The translations under genes and the position numbers were made by a program. Below the pieces are notes generated by a model. The model was not told where the DNA came from. It ran no database searches and saw only the letters and a program-made list of their open reading frames with translations. 11,836 bases of DNA, from NCBI GenBank assembly GCA_020722165.1, contig DYLI01000009.1:14211-26046 (forward strand), in the 5' to 3' direction. Each line of letters opens with the position of its first letter. Position 1 is the stretch's first letter. This DNA comes from Halothiobacillus neapolitanus (lineage in GTDB: Bacteria > Pseudomonadota > Gammaproteobacteria > Halothiobacillales > Halothiobacillaceae). Shown here piece after piece: positions 1-8,434 of this stretch.

Positions 1-732
1 GGCGAATTCGTCTCTGGGCAGCTTGCCGTTTTTGGTCCGATCAGCCTGATACTCTGGCTAGTTGCCTTGTTTAAGTTGCCCGCGTCAAAGCCAAAAACGC
101 TGCTTACTGCGTTTGCACTGGTGTTCCTGATGGCGATTTCGGCACAGGCGTTGCTTGGGCGCGCCAATGCCAACTGGGCGGCACCGTCTTTCGTGGCCGC
201 CAGTGTGTTGCTTTCGGCCTGGGGTGTGCAGCACAGCTCAAAAGCTTGGCGCTGGTTGATTGCCGCAATCATTTTGAACGCTGTCATCATGCTGGGGGCG
301 TATCACTACACCCAAGGCGCGCAATGGTTTGGCGTAGAAATGACGGGCAGAACCGACCCGTTCAAACGCGTGCGTGGCTGGGATCAACTGGCAGAACAAT
401 ACGCCGCACGGCAGGCACTCGCACCGCAGGCATTATTGATGAGTGGCGATCGTGACCTGCTTGCTCAGCTGGGTTATCACCTGCGCCTGCACCCCGATCA
501 AATCGTTAGTTGGAATGCAGGGCAGGGCATTCGTCATCAATATGACTTGAAGAATCCGCTAGGCCAGTCGCATATCGGCCAGGATATGCTGATAGTGACC
601 AATGAGCCTTTGCCCGAAGCGTTGACTAAGCGCTTTAATGCCGTTGAAACCCTAGAGCCGCTGCATGTGCAAATTCACAAGGACTGGGCGTTGCAATACA
701 AGGTGTATTGGTTGAAGGGGTTTCGGGGGTGA
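1..732 (+). CDS. Membrane glycosyltransferase, GT39/ArnT-like (C-terminal part, 5' truncated by window)
   Basis: The reading frame is open from base 1 to the TGA at 730-732, giving 243 visible residues; the start lies outside the window. The TTG at 67 is an internal codon, not a start, because the protein upstream of it (GQLAVFGP followed by a hydrophobic stretch) already matches the family. About four membrane helices lie near visible residues 8-23, 35-52, 62-77 and 83-99, and the motif RANANWAAPS sits at the front of the third, as in the C-terminal half of polyprenyl-phosphate-dependent glycosyltransferases related to ArnT and PMT. The remaining residues form a soluble tail, probably periplasmic, ending YWLKGFRG. 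Such enzymes move a sugar from a lipid carrier to lipid A, glycan or protein on the periplasmic face. The catalytic N-terminal loops are not visible, so donor and acceptor cannot be named. The gene converges with pepA. Confidence 0.8.
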   Translation, partial: GEFVSGQLAVFGPISLILWLVALFKLPASKPKTLLTAFALVFLMAISAQALLGRANANWAAPSFVAASVLLSAWGVQHSSKAWRWLIAAIILNAVIMLGAYHYTQGAQWFGVEMTGRTDPFKRVRGWDQLAEQYAARQALAPQALLMSGDRDLLAQLGYHLRLHPDQIVSWNAGQGIRHQYDLKNPLGQSHIGQDMLIVTNEPLPEALTKRFNAVETLEPLHVQIHKDWALQYKVYWLKGFRG

Positions 733-778
733 CGCGAAGGTTGGGTTTGCCGGTCATATAGCTCTACTTTTATCGATT

Positions 779-846
779 ATCGTTCCCACGCTCCAGCGTG
801 GAAACGCAATCCCAAGCCGCTCCAGCGGCACGTTACCGCAACGAGC
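779..846. repeat. Palindromic intergenic repeat with two stem-loops
   Basis: Two adjacent inverted repeats share the same tip, CTCCAG. The first, 781-806, has 12-base arms (CGTTCCCACGCT and AGCGTGGAAACG) around a CC loop with one mismatched pair. The second, 816-829, has perfect 6-base arms GCCGCT and AGCGGC around CC. From memory, sequences beginning CGTTCCCACGCT with this shape are scattered through intergenic regions of many proteobacterial genomes; copy number in this genome cannot be seen here. The element lies between two convergent genes, where it could also act as a bidirectional transcription barrier, but neither side has a proper T-tract. The outer limits are approximate. Confidence 0.6.
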
Positions 847-858
847 CGAATCACCGCA

Positions 859-2370
859 CTATGCTTCAACCCGCGACATCAACCACTGCGTAACCAGCGA
901 CACAGGTCGTCCGGTTGCTCCCTTTTTGTCGCCGCTATTCCATGCCGTGCCCGCAATATCCAGATGTGCCCAGGGGTAGGCTTTGGTGAAGCGCGAGAGG
1001 AAGGCGGCGGCGGTAATCGCGCCGCCTTCGCGTCCGCCGATATTGGCCATGTCGGCGAAGTTGGATTTGAGCAGGTCTTGGTAGTCATCCCATAGCGGGA
1101 GTTGCCAGGCGCGGTCGCCGCTGGTTTCGCCGGCCTGCAAAATCGACTGGATGAGGGTTTCGTCGTTGCCGAGCAGGCCGGAGGGCGCGCGAGCGAGAGC
1201 GATCACACAAGCACCGGTGAGGGTGGCCATGTCAATCACAGCGGCAGGCTGGAAGCGTTCGGCGTAGGTGAGCGCATCGCACAAAATCAGGCGGCCTTCG
1301 GCATCGGTATTCAGCACTTCGATAGTCTGGCCGGACATGGAGGTGACAATGTCGCCCGGCTTAAGCGCATTGCCTGAGGGCATGTTTTCTACGCTGGGAA
1401 TCAGGCCGATAAGGTTAATCGGCAGGCGCATGTCGGCCACGGCTTTAAAGATGCCGAGCACGGCGGCGGCGCCGCCCATGTCGTATTTCATTTCGTCCAT
1501 TTTTTCGCCCGGTTTGAGCGAAATTCCGCCGGAATCAAAAGTCACGCCCTTACCGACCAGTACCACCGGTGCCGCATCGTCGGCGGCATTTCGGTAGTTG
1601 AGAATGATGAATTTTGGCGGCTGGTCGCTGCCTTGGGCGACGGATAGCAGCGAGCCCATGCCGAGTTTCTGCATGGCTTCGCGCTCAAGAATTTCGACTT
1701 CAAGCAGGTTACTTTGCGCGGCGAGTTGTTGTGCTGCTTTTGCCAAGAAACTTGGGGTGCAAACATTGCCCGGTGTGTTGGCGAGGTTTTTGGTGAGTTC
1801 AATGCCGCGCGCGGTGGCCATGGCTTGTGCCAACGCGGTTTCAAGCGTGTTGTTAGCTTCAGTCGGGGCGAGAAACGCGGCATGTTGCACGCTGGGAAGG
1901 CCGCTGGTTTTGTCGCTTTTGAAGTCCAAAAAGCGATAACTGGCTTCATCCAGAGCAAGCACGGCATGGCGCAGGGCTTGGTCTTGGCTCATGCCTGTTG
2001 GCGCGGCCTCAAGCAGGGCGAAGTCTACGCGCTTAATGCCGCGCTGTTGCAGGGCATTTAAGCTGTCGCTAAACAGGCTTTTCCAGCGTTTGAGTTTCAG
2101 TTCTTCAGTTGTACCTGCGCAGACGAGCAGAATACGTTCGCAATGTGTTACGCCGGACACCGAGGGGATGAGCAGGGTTTTGCCAGCCTGCATCTCCAGA
2201 TCGCCGCGTTGGATTAAACGCTTCAACAGTCCGCCGCTGAGATGATCCAACACTGCCGCCGAGGGGGTGAGATCGCCGTTGGCATACACGCCTACGACCA
2301 GGCAGTCGGTGTGTAAATTAGCCAAGGCTTCGGCCAAAGGGCGGGTGGTGCGGTGAATGCTGTAATCCAT
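859..2370 (-). CDS. pepA: Leucyl aminopeptidase PepA (M17 family)
   Basis: This is a cytosolic zinc/manganese aminopeptidase that removes N-terminal residues from peptides; in E. coli it is also a DNA-binding protein acting at carAB and in cer/Xer recombination. The protein has 503 residues, the same length as the E. coli enzyme. An N-terminal macro-like domain covers roughly residues 1-170 and the catalytic domain roughly 180-503. Visible metal ligands are K274, D279, D297, D356 and E358, with catalytic K286 and R360; NTDAEGRL (354-361) is the family signature. The start at 2370 was chosen because it has a GAGGA ribosome binding site 7 bases upstream and gives the family length. A longer open frame reaches 2478, but its extra 36 codons run into the terminal repeat of the MITE-like element and resemble nothing in the family. 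The gene is divergent from pyrG, and its promoter must lie within or beyond that element. Confidence 0.97.
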   Translation of the reverse strand: MDYSIHRTTRPLAEALANLHTDCLVVGVYANGDLTPSAAVLDHLSGGLLKRLIQRGDLEMQAGKTLLIPSVSGVTHCERILLVCAGTTEELKLKRWKSLFSDSLNALQQRGIKRVDFALLEAAPTGMSQDQALRHAVLALDEASYRFLDFKSDKTSGLPSVQHAAFLAPTEANNTLETALAQAMATARGIELTKNLANTPGNVCTPSFLAKAAQQLAAQSNLLEVEILEREAMQKLGMGSLLSVAQGSDQPPKFIILNYRNAADDAAPVVLVGKGVTFDSGGISLKPGEKMDEMKYDMGGAAAVLGIFKAVADMRLPINLIGLIPSVENMPSGNALKPGDIVTSMSGQTIEVLNTDAEGRLILCDALTYAERFQPAAVIDMATLTGACVIALARAPSGLLGNDETLIQSILQAGETSGDRAWQLPLWDDYQDLLKSNFADMANIGGREGGAITAAAFLSRFTKAYPWAHLDIAGTAWNSGDKKGATGRPVSLVTQWLMSRVEA

Positions 2371-2377
2371 GCTTATG

Positions 2378-2382
2378 TCCTC
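2378..2382 (-). promoter_or_regulatory. Ribosome binding site of pepA
   Basis: On the minus strand GAGGA is followed by 7 bases and then the ATG at 2370. It decides the start, because longer upstream starts in the same frame lack a comparable site. Confidence 0.75.
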
Positions 2383-2401
2383 GTGATATTTGTTGTGCAT
2401 C

Positions 2402-2569
2402 CTAGCAGCCTGTCGGACTTGAGGCGAACGGGCTGCACAAGCTGTTGACCGGTTCAGTGTCACCAATTTTCTAGCCAATAGTCCCTGTTATGCCGAAAAA
2501 AATCGTCATTGCTGTCCTTGGTAGGCAAAATTTTTTCGCTTCAGTCGCTCAAGTCCGACAGGCTGCTAG
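2402..2569. mobile_element. Non-autonomous MITE-like element with 22-base terminal inverted repeats
   Basis: Bases 2402-2423 are the exact reverse complement of 2548-2569 (arms start CTAGCAGCCTGTCGGACTTG). The outermost four bases, CTAG, are palindromic and occur at both ends, so they may be a 4-base target duplication, leaving 18-base repeats that start CAGCCTGTC. The 124-base interior holds no convincing gene; a 36-codon open stretch from 2490 on + runs out through the right repeat and is not supported. Size, perfect ends and lack of a transposase fit a miniature inverted-repeat element mobilised in trans. I cannot assign it to an insertion sequence family from sequence alone. It lies 31 bases upstream of the pepA start codon, so it either supplies or displaces the pepA promoter. 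Confidence 0.65.
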
Positions 2570-2698
2570 CAGTGGTTTTGTGCTTAAAACAGTCAGGTAA
2601 TTTGAGGGGAGTAGGTGATTTCGTGTATCCTCCAGAACCTTTCCGGCGGCGGCTAGACTTATCCCCAAGTCGTTGCTGCCTAGACAGTGGCAGGATTC
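2570..2698 (+). promoter_or_regulatory. pyrG upstream region with a possible sigma70-type promoter
   Basis: Together with the MITE-like element this makes up most of the 328-base gene-free stretch between pepA and pyrG. A possible promoter is TTGAGG (2602-2607), 18 bases, TATCCT (2626-2631), which would start transcription near 2638, about 60 bases before the pyrG ATG. The match is only moderate. I see no clear intrinsic terminator or attenuator in the leader. The ribosome binding site is poor: AGGA at 2692-2695 is only three bases from the ATG. Confidence 0.3.
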
Positions 2699-4326
<1,628 letters not shown>

Positions 4327-4330
<4 letters not shown>

Positions 4331-5163
4331 AATTAGGCGGTTTTGAGGTCGGCATCGACAAGCCGCTGTTTTTGATTGCTGGCCCTTGCGTGATTGAAAG
4401 CGAAAAGTTGATTATGGATACGGCGGAAACGCTGAAAATGATGACGGAGCGCCTTGGTATTCCCTTGGTGTTTAAGGCTTCGTTTGACAAGGCGAATCGT
4501 TCTTCGGCTAGCAGTTTTCGTGGGCCGGGGATTAGCGAAGGGCTGCGGATTCTGGAGCGGGTCAAACTTGAATTGGGTTTGCCCATTTTGACCGATGTAC
4601 ACGAAGACACGCCGCTGGATGAAGTGGCCGCCGTGGTGGATGTGTTGCAAACCCCGGCTTTTTTGTGTCGCCAGACCAATTTCATCCAAAACGTCGCCCG
4701 TCAGGGTAAGCCGGTGAATATCAAAAAGGGGCAATTTCTTGCGCCCTGGGATATGCAGAACGTGGTGGATAAAGCCCGCGCCACGGGCAATGAGCAGATT
4801 ATGGTCTGTGAGCGCGGCGTATCGTTTGGCTATAACACGCTGGTCTCCGACATGCGTGGCCTCGCCATTATGCGCGCCACCGGTAGCCCGGTGGTGTATG
4901 ACGCGACGCATTCGGTGCAGCAACCTGGCGGGCAGGGTACGACCTCCGGCGGTCAACGTGAGTTTGTGCCCGTGCTGGCACGCGCCGCAGTTGCGGCGGG
5001 CGTTTCTGGCTTATTTATGGAAACACACCCTGATCCGGCCTGTGCCTTGAGCGATGGGCCGAATATGTGGCCTCTGCATTTGCTTGAGCCTTTGCTCGCC
5101 ATGCTTTGCACGCTGGATGCGCAGGTGAAATCACAACCTTTGGCGGAAAACCTGCTGTCATAA
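4327..5163 (+). CDS. kdsA: 3-deoxy-8-phosphooctulonate (KDO-8-phosphate) synthase, metal-dependent type
   Basis: The enzyme condenses phosphoenolpyruvate with D-arabinose 5-phosphate to form KDO 8-phosphate, the first committed step to the KDO of lipopolysaccharide. The protein has 278 residues and is a single TIM barrel of the DAHP-synthase type. Visible motifs are IAGPCVIES (17-25), KASFDKANRSS (50-60) and DATHSVQQPGG (192-202). Cysteine C21 stands where the metal-free E. coli enzyme has asparagine, and H195, E232 and D243 supply the other expected ligands, so this copy looks like the metal-dependent class known from Aquifex. The start overlaps the pyrG stop, with GAGAG six bases upstream as ribosome binding site. 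Next comes a 65-base gap and eno, whose glycolytic product phosphoenolpyruvate is a KdsA substrate. Confidence 0.97.
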
Positions 5164-5228
5164 GCATTTGATGTGCGCGTGTTCCACTGATCATGTGCGC
5201 GCAATTCATTTTAAATAAGGAGATATTT
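5164..5228 (+). promoter_or_regulatory. eno leader: 22-base-spaced direct repeats and strong ribosome binding site
   Basis: The gap holds two copies of ATGTGCGCG, at 5171-5179 and 5193-5201, exactly 22 bases apart, or about two helical turns. AAGGAGA at 5217-5223 sits five bases before the eno ATG and is the strongest ribosome binding site in the window, which suits a very abundant protein. The in-frame ATG at 5193 lies inside the second repeat, lacks such a site, and would add 12 residues foreign to enolase. I see no convincing terminator here, so transcription probably continues from kdsA. Confidence 0.6.
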
Positions 5229-6512
5229 ATGTCGAACATTACCCATATCCATGCCCGCGAAGTGCTTGATTCTCGCGGCAACCCGACCATTGAAGCCGAG
5301 ATTCACCTCGCTTCCGGTCACATTGGTCACGCGATTGTGCCGTCCGGTGCTTCAACTGGTTCGCGCGAAGCGTTGGAGCTGCGTGATGGCGATAAGGCGC
5401 GCTTTGGTGGCAAGGGCGTTTTGCAGGCTGTGGCTAATGTCAATGGTGCGATTGCAACGGCTTTGGTTGGCAAGAATGTACAAGATCAGGCTGAGCTTGA
5501 TCGCGTGATGCTTGATCTGGATGGCACCGAGAATAAATCCAAGCTCGGCGCGAATGCGATTTTGGCGGTGTCTCTCGCAGCGGCTCATGCGGCGGCGAAT
5601 GAAAACGGCAAGGCGCTGTTTGAACACCTTGGCGGAGACAAGGCTGTAACCTTGCCCGTACCGATGATGAACATTATCAACGGCGGCGCGCATGCTGATA
5701 ACAGCGTGGACATGCAGGAATTCATGATTATCCCCGCTGGCGCACCAAGCTTCCGCGAAGCGCTGCGTTATGGTGCAGAAGTATTCCATGCGCTGAAAGG
5801 GGTACTGCATGATCGTGGCATGGCCACCACCGTGGGCGACGAGGGTGGCTTTGCACCGAATTTGTCTTCCAATGAAGAAGCCATTGAAGTCATTATGGAA
5901 GCAATTACCAAGGCGGGTTATGTTGCCGGTAAGGATATTTATATTGGCCTGGATGTGGCGGCTTCTGAGTTTTATAAAGATGGCATGTATGTTTTGGAGA
6001 GCGAAGGTAAATCCTTTACTTCAGAACAATTCACCGCCTTTATCAAAAACTGGGTGCAAAAGTATCCCATCTTGACCGTGGAAGACGGCTTGGCAGAAGG
6101 CGACTGGGCAGGCTGGAAACATCATACCGAGGAATTGGGCGGTATTTGCCAAATTGTCGGTGATGATTTGTTTGTTACCAATGCAAAAATCCTTAAAGAA
6201 GGTATTGAAAAAGGTATTGCCAATTCAGTTCTCATTAAAGTGAATCAAATTGGTAGTTTGAGTGAAACGCTGGAAACCATGCGTTTGGCCGCAAATAACG
6301 GTTACACCAGCATCGCCTCGCACCGTTCTGGTGAAACTGAAGACACGACGATTGCTGATTTGGCGGTCGCCACCAACTGCGGACAAATCAAAACCGGTTC
6401 ACTTTCGCGCTCGGATCGTGTGGCGAAGTACAACCGTCTGTTACGTATTGAAGAGCAGCTTGGTGAACGCGCCGTGTTCCCCGGTTTGGCTGCTTTTAAT
6501 CCAAGAAAATAA
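5229..6512 (+). CDS. eno: Enolase (phosphopyruvate hydratase)
   Basis: The enzyme interconverts 2-phosphoglycerate and phosphoenolpyruvate in glycolysis and gluconeogenesis; in E. coli it is also part of the RNA degradosome. The 427 residues compare with 432 in E. coli. The N-terminal capping domain (about 1-130) contains SGASTGSREALELRD, and the barrel follows. Magnesium ligands are D242, E285 and D312; catalytic residues are E205 in GDEGGF and K337 in LIKVNQIGSL, which is also the family signature; SHRSGETED lies at 364-372. The start at 5229 is fixed by the AAGGAGA site. The adjacent order pyrG-kdsA-eno-ftsB is conserved in many gammaproteobacteria. A long hairpin lies downstream, before ftsB. 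Confidence 0.98.
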   Translation: MSNITHIHAREVLDSRGNPTIEAEIHLASGHIGHAIVPSGASTGSREALELRDGDKARFGGKGVLQAVANVNGAIATALVGKNVQDQAELDRVMLDLDGTENKSKLGANAILAVSLAAAHAAANENGKALFEHLGGDKAVTLPVPMMNIINGGAHADNSVDMQEFMIIPAGAPSFREALRYGAEVFHALKGVLHDRGMATTVGDEGGFAPNLSSNEEAIEVIMEAITKAGYVAGKDIYIGLDVAASEFYKDGMYVLESEGKSFTSEQFTAFIKNWVQKYPILTVEDGLAEGDWAGWKHHTEELGGICQIVGDDLFVTNAKILKEGIEKGIANSVLIKVNQIGSLSETLETMRLAANNGYTSIASHRSGETEDTTIADLAVATNCGQIKTGSLSRSDRVAKYNRLLRIEEQLGERAVFPGLAAFNPRK

Positions 6513-6576
6513 GCCGAAACAGGTTTGAGTTGATTCAAATCTTCGCTCCTGATACAAGACATTAGCCTTGTGTCCC

Positions 6577-6617
6577 GAGGCCGAAAACCAGGATATTCAT
6601 CTTGGTGTTTCGGCCTT
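6577..6617 (+). terminator. Long hairpin between eno and ftsB, possible terminator or processing site
   Basis: The arms 6579-6594 and 6599-6615 pair as GGCCGAAA with TTTCGGCC and then, after one bulged G, continue inward almost to a four-base ATTC loop; A6578-T6616 and a G-T pair extend the base. The stem has about 18 pairs. The downstream T-run is weak (CCTTTTC, from 6620), so it may only partly terminate, or it may act as an RNase processing or stability element separating highly expressed eno from the low-expression ftsB-isp genes. A small stem, ACAAG with CTTGT (6554-6571), precedes it. Confidence 0.5.
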
Positions 6618-6652
6618 GACCTTTTCAGAGTTTCGCCACGCGGTTTGTTTCC

Positions 6653-7012
6653 ATGCTGAAAATTGTCGTTATTGTGCTCGCGCTGCTATTTACGGCTTTG
6701 CAATACCATTTATGGTTTGGCGAAGGCAGTTGGCCGCGTGCGCAAGCGGTGCGTGAGAAACTCGAACTGCAAATAAGTGAAAACGAAAAGTTGCAGCAAT
6801 CGAATGCCACGATGGAAGCCGAAGTACTGGACTTGAAAACGGGTCTGGATGCTATTGAGGAACGGGCACGTGTCGATTTGGGTCTGGTGCGTCAAGGAGA
6901 TGTGTATTTTCAGATTATTCAGCCGGAAAAGCTCATGCAAGCCCCAGCCCCACAGCAGCCAACCGATGCGGTCTCACCCGCAGCGAGCAAGCCACAGGAA
7001 AATAAGCCATAG
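6653..7012 (+). CDS. ftsB: Cell division protein FtsB
   Basis: FtsB is a bitopic inner-membrane protein that forms the FtsQ-FtsB-FtsL complex at the septum. The product has 119 residues. A short N-terminus leads into one membrane helix (about 3-20), followed by the family's LQYxLWFG motif (16-23) and a coiled coil (about 31-70), then the conserved EERARVDLGLVRQGDVYFQII segment (69-89, quoted from positions rather than in full elsewhere). The last 25 or so residues (95-119) form a proline-, alanine- and glutamine-rich tail. E. coli FtsB is 103 residues, so this one is slightly long at the C-terminus. No clear ribosome binding site precedes the ATG, which fits weak expression. It sits between eno and ispD as in many gammaproteobacteria and is probably cotranscribed with ispD, 12 bases downstream. 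Confidence 0.93.
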   Translation: MLKIVVIVLALLFTALQYHLWFGEGSWPRAQAVREKLELQISENEKLQQSNATMEAEVLDLKTGLDAIEERARVDLGLVRQGDVYFQIIQPEKLMQAPAPQQPTDAVSPAASKPQENKP

Positions 7013-7024
7013 GACATACTGTAG

Positions 7025-7744
7025 ATGACTGAGATGCAGCCGGTATGGGTCGTCATTCCAGCGGCGGGCGTGGGCGCGCGTATGCAGGCCGACCGACCGA
7101 AGCAATACCTGCACCTTGCTGGGCGCACGGTGTTGGAGCACAGCTTGGGCTGCTTCGCGCATCATCCTATGGTGCGTGGCATGGTGCTCGCGGTGTCCAT
7201 GGACGATGCCTATTGGCCTGAGCTTGAACTGCATTCAAGTGTGCCGCTGCATTGTGTGCCGGGCGGCGAGACGCGTGCACAGTCGGTGCATAATGCGCTG
7301 CATTTTCTTGATGCACTGACACAGCTTGAGGCAGTTGACCCTTGGGTTCTGGTGCATGACGCGGCGCGGCCTTGTGTGCGCCGTGAGGATATCGACCTGC
7401 TTTTAACCAGTCTGCACGATGATCCCGTGGGTGGATTGCTCGCCGTGCCCGTGTGCGACACCATGAAACGGGCGAATGACGATGGACGGGTGGCGCACAC
7501 CGAACCACGCGCGGGTTTGTGGCATGCGCTTACGCCGCAGATGTTTCGCCTTAATCTTTTGCATTCAAGTTTGCAGCATGCTTTGGAACAAGGGGTGTTG
7601 GTCACCGACGAATCCTCGGCGATTGAATGGGCAGGTTATTTGCCGCGTTTAATTGAAGGGAACGCGGACAATATCAAAATTACGCGCCCGGAAGATTTGG
7701 CCTTGGCGGAGTTTTATTTGCAACAACGTGAGGCCGCGCTATGA
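7025..7744 (+). CDS. ispD: 2-C-methyl-D-erythritol 4-phosphate cytidylyltransferase
   Basis: The enzyme joins CTP to methylerythritol phosphate, giving CDP-methylerythritol and pyrophosphate in the MEP isoprenoid pathway, in the cytosol. The 239 residues compare with 236 in E. coli. The nucleotide-binding loop IPAAGVGARM (11-20) includes R19, and K26 lies in PKQY; both correspond to the transition-state residues of the E. coli enzyme. HDAARPC (111-117) contains D112, and K218 falls in ADNIKITRPEDL near the C-terminus. The ATG at 7025 has AGGA ten bases upstream, overlapping the ftsB stop; an ATG at 7034 three codons later is a less likely alternative. The gene overlaps ispF by four bases, so successive pathway enzymes are translationally coupled. 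Confidence 0.97.
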   Translation: MTEMQPVWVVIPAAGVGARMQADRPKQYLHLAGRTVLEHSLGCFAHHPMVRGMVLAVSMDDAYWPELELHSSVPLHCVPGGETRAQSVHNALHFLDALTQLEAVDPWVLVHDAARPCVRREDIDLLLTSLHDDPVGGLLAVPVCDTMKRANDDGRVAHTEPRAGLWHALTPQMFRLNLLHSSLQHALEQGVLVTDESSAIEWAGYLPRLIEGNADNIKITRPEDLALAEFYLQQREAAL

Positions 7745-8247
7745 ATCAGCTTGTTAACCTCATGCCTAAAATACGTATTGGCCAGGGTGTGGATGTGCAT
7801 GCGTTTACGAAGGGTGACCATGTGGTGCTTGGCGGTGTGCATATTCCACATACGCAGGGGCTGCTGGCGCATTCCGATGGTGATGTATTGATTCACGCGC
7901 TGTGTGATGCGCTGCTTGGCGCGCTAGCCTTAGGCGATATTGGGCATCATTTCCCGGATACTGACCCGACCTATCGTGGGGTGGATAGCCGTGTGCTGTT
8001 GCGCCATGTGATGCAGCTTTTGGCCGAGCGTGGCTGGTCTGTGGTAAATGCCGATATGACACTGCTGGCGCAAGCGCCGCGTGTGGCGGCACATATTCCG
8101 CAGATGCTGGCCTGCTTGGCTGAGGATATGGCTGTGAGTTTGGATCAGCTCAGTATCAAAGCGACCACAAGCGAGCGTCTGGGATTTGTTGGGCGTGAAG
8201 AGGGGATTGTGGCGCAGGCTGTGGTGTTGCTTGCGGCTCATTCGTGA
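7741..8247 (+). CDS. ispF: 2-C-methyl-D-erythritol 2,4-cyclodiphosphate synthase
   Basis: The enzyme cyclises CDP-methylerythritol 2-phosphate and releases CMP in the MEP pathway, as a homotrimer in the cytosol. The protein has 168 residues from the ATG at 7741. Zinc ligands are D18 and H20 in GVDVHAF and H52; the signature SDGDVLIHALCDALLGA covers 45-61, and the catalytic loop region DIGHHFPDTDP follows at 66-76. TTSERLGFVGREEG (142-155) holds the second metal-binding glutamate, E145. The start at 7741 has TGAGG seven bases upstream and overlaps the ispD stop. The methionine at 7762 would give 161 residues, close to E. coli's 159, but has no ribosome binding site; the first seven residues are therefore probably a short extension. 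Confidence 0.97.
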   Translation: MNQLVNLMPKIRIGQGVDVHAFTKGDHVVLGGVHIPHTQGLLAHSDGDVLIHALCDALLGALALGDIGHHFPDTDPTYRGVDSRVLLRHVMQLLAERGWSVVNADMTLLAQAPRVAAHIPQMLACLAEDMAVSLDQLSIKATTSERLGFVGREEGIVAQAVVLLAAHS

Positions 8248-8352
8248 TGTTTTGTACCAAAAAAGTGCAACATGGATTTTTTTCGGCACGGGCTTGTAAT
8301 CTAGAGTGTTGATTTTTAAGGGTATTATTTCTTTGGCGCATTCATTGCTAAA

Positions 8353-8358
8353 TATAAT
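8353..8358 (+). promoter_or_regulatory. Possible -10 element for a short transcript or leader
   Basis: The hexamer is a perfect TATAAT. A start near 8365-8367 would produce an RNA beginning at the first hairpin (8367-8382) and ending at the terminator T-run. The -35 side is poor: TTGGCG at 8333-8338 is only 14 bases away, so the promoter may need an activator or may not be real. Confidence 0.35.
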
Positions 8359-8366
8359 TTGCCTGT

Positions 8367-8434
8367 ACAGTGCTTCGCCTGTTTGGGTGCCGTTGACTCC
8401 TCCTGTTTGGCGTGCCGCAAGGTGCGCCTTTTTT
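8367..8434 (+). ncRNA. Candidate small RNA or attenuated 5' leader of about 68 nt
   Basis: The order is -10 hexamer, hairpin at 8367-8382 (ACAG-T-GC, TTC loop, GC-CTGT), a single-stranded-looking stretch containing CTCCTCC (8397-8403), and a strong intrinsic terminator. Two near-identical copies of CCTGTTTGG(C)GTGCCG lie at 8378-8392 and 8402-8417; the second forms the 5' arm of the terminator, and the first can pair, with one bulge, to the same 3' arm. CTCCTCC is complementary to ribosome binding sites, including GAGG of the downstream gene. It does not match a riboswitch class that I recognise. It could be a free regulatory RNA or an attenuator of the sensor-nagZ genes. Confidence 0.4.
8409..8434 (+). 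terminator. Intrinsic terminator upstream of the sensor gene
   Basis: An eight-pair stem, GGCGTGCC with GGTGCGCC (two G-T pairs), encloses a GCAA tetraloop and is followed directly by six T. It ends 20 bases before the ATG at 8455 and separates the ispF side from the sensor-nagZ side. It may simply end the ispF transcript, but its closeness to the next ribosome binding site also fits attenuation. Confidence 0.8.

Noticed and set aside
2371..2478. 36-codon N-terminal extension of PepA
   Set aside because: It is encoded by the terminal repeat and interior of the MITE-like element, has no family similarity, and the ATG at 2370 gives the exact family length with a good ribosome binding site.
4333..4956. 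207-codon open frame antisense to kdsA
   Set aside because: The composition (many R, H, Q) is typical of a shadow frame over a GC-rich coding gene, and kdsA on the other strand is certain.
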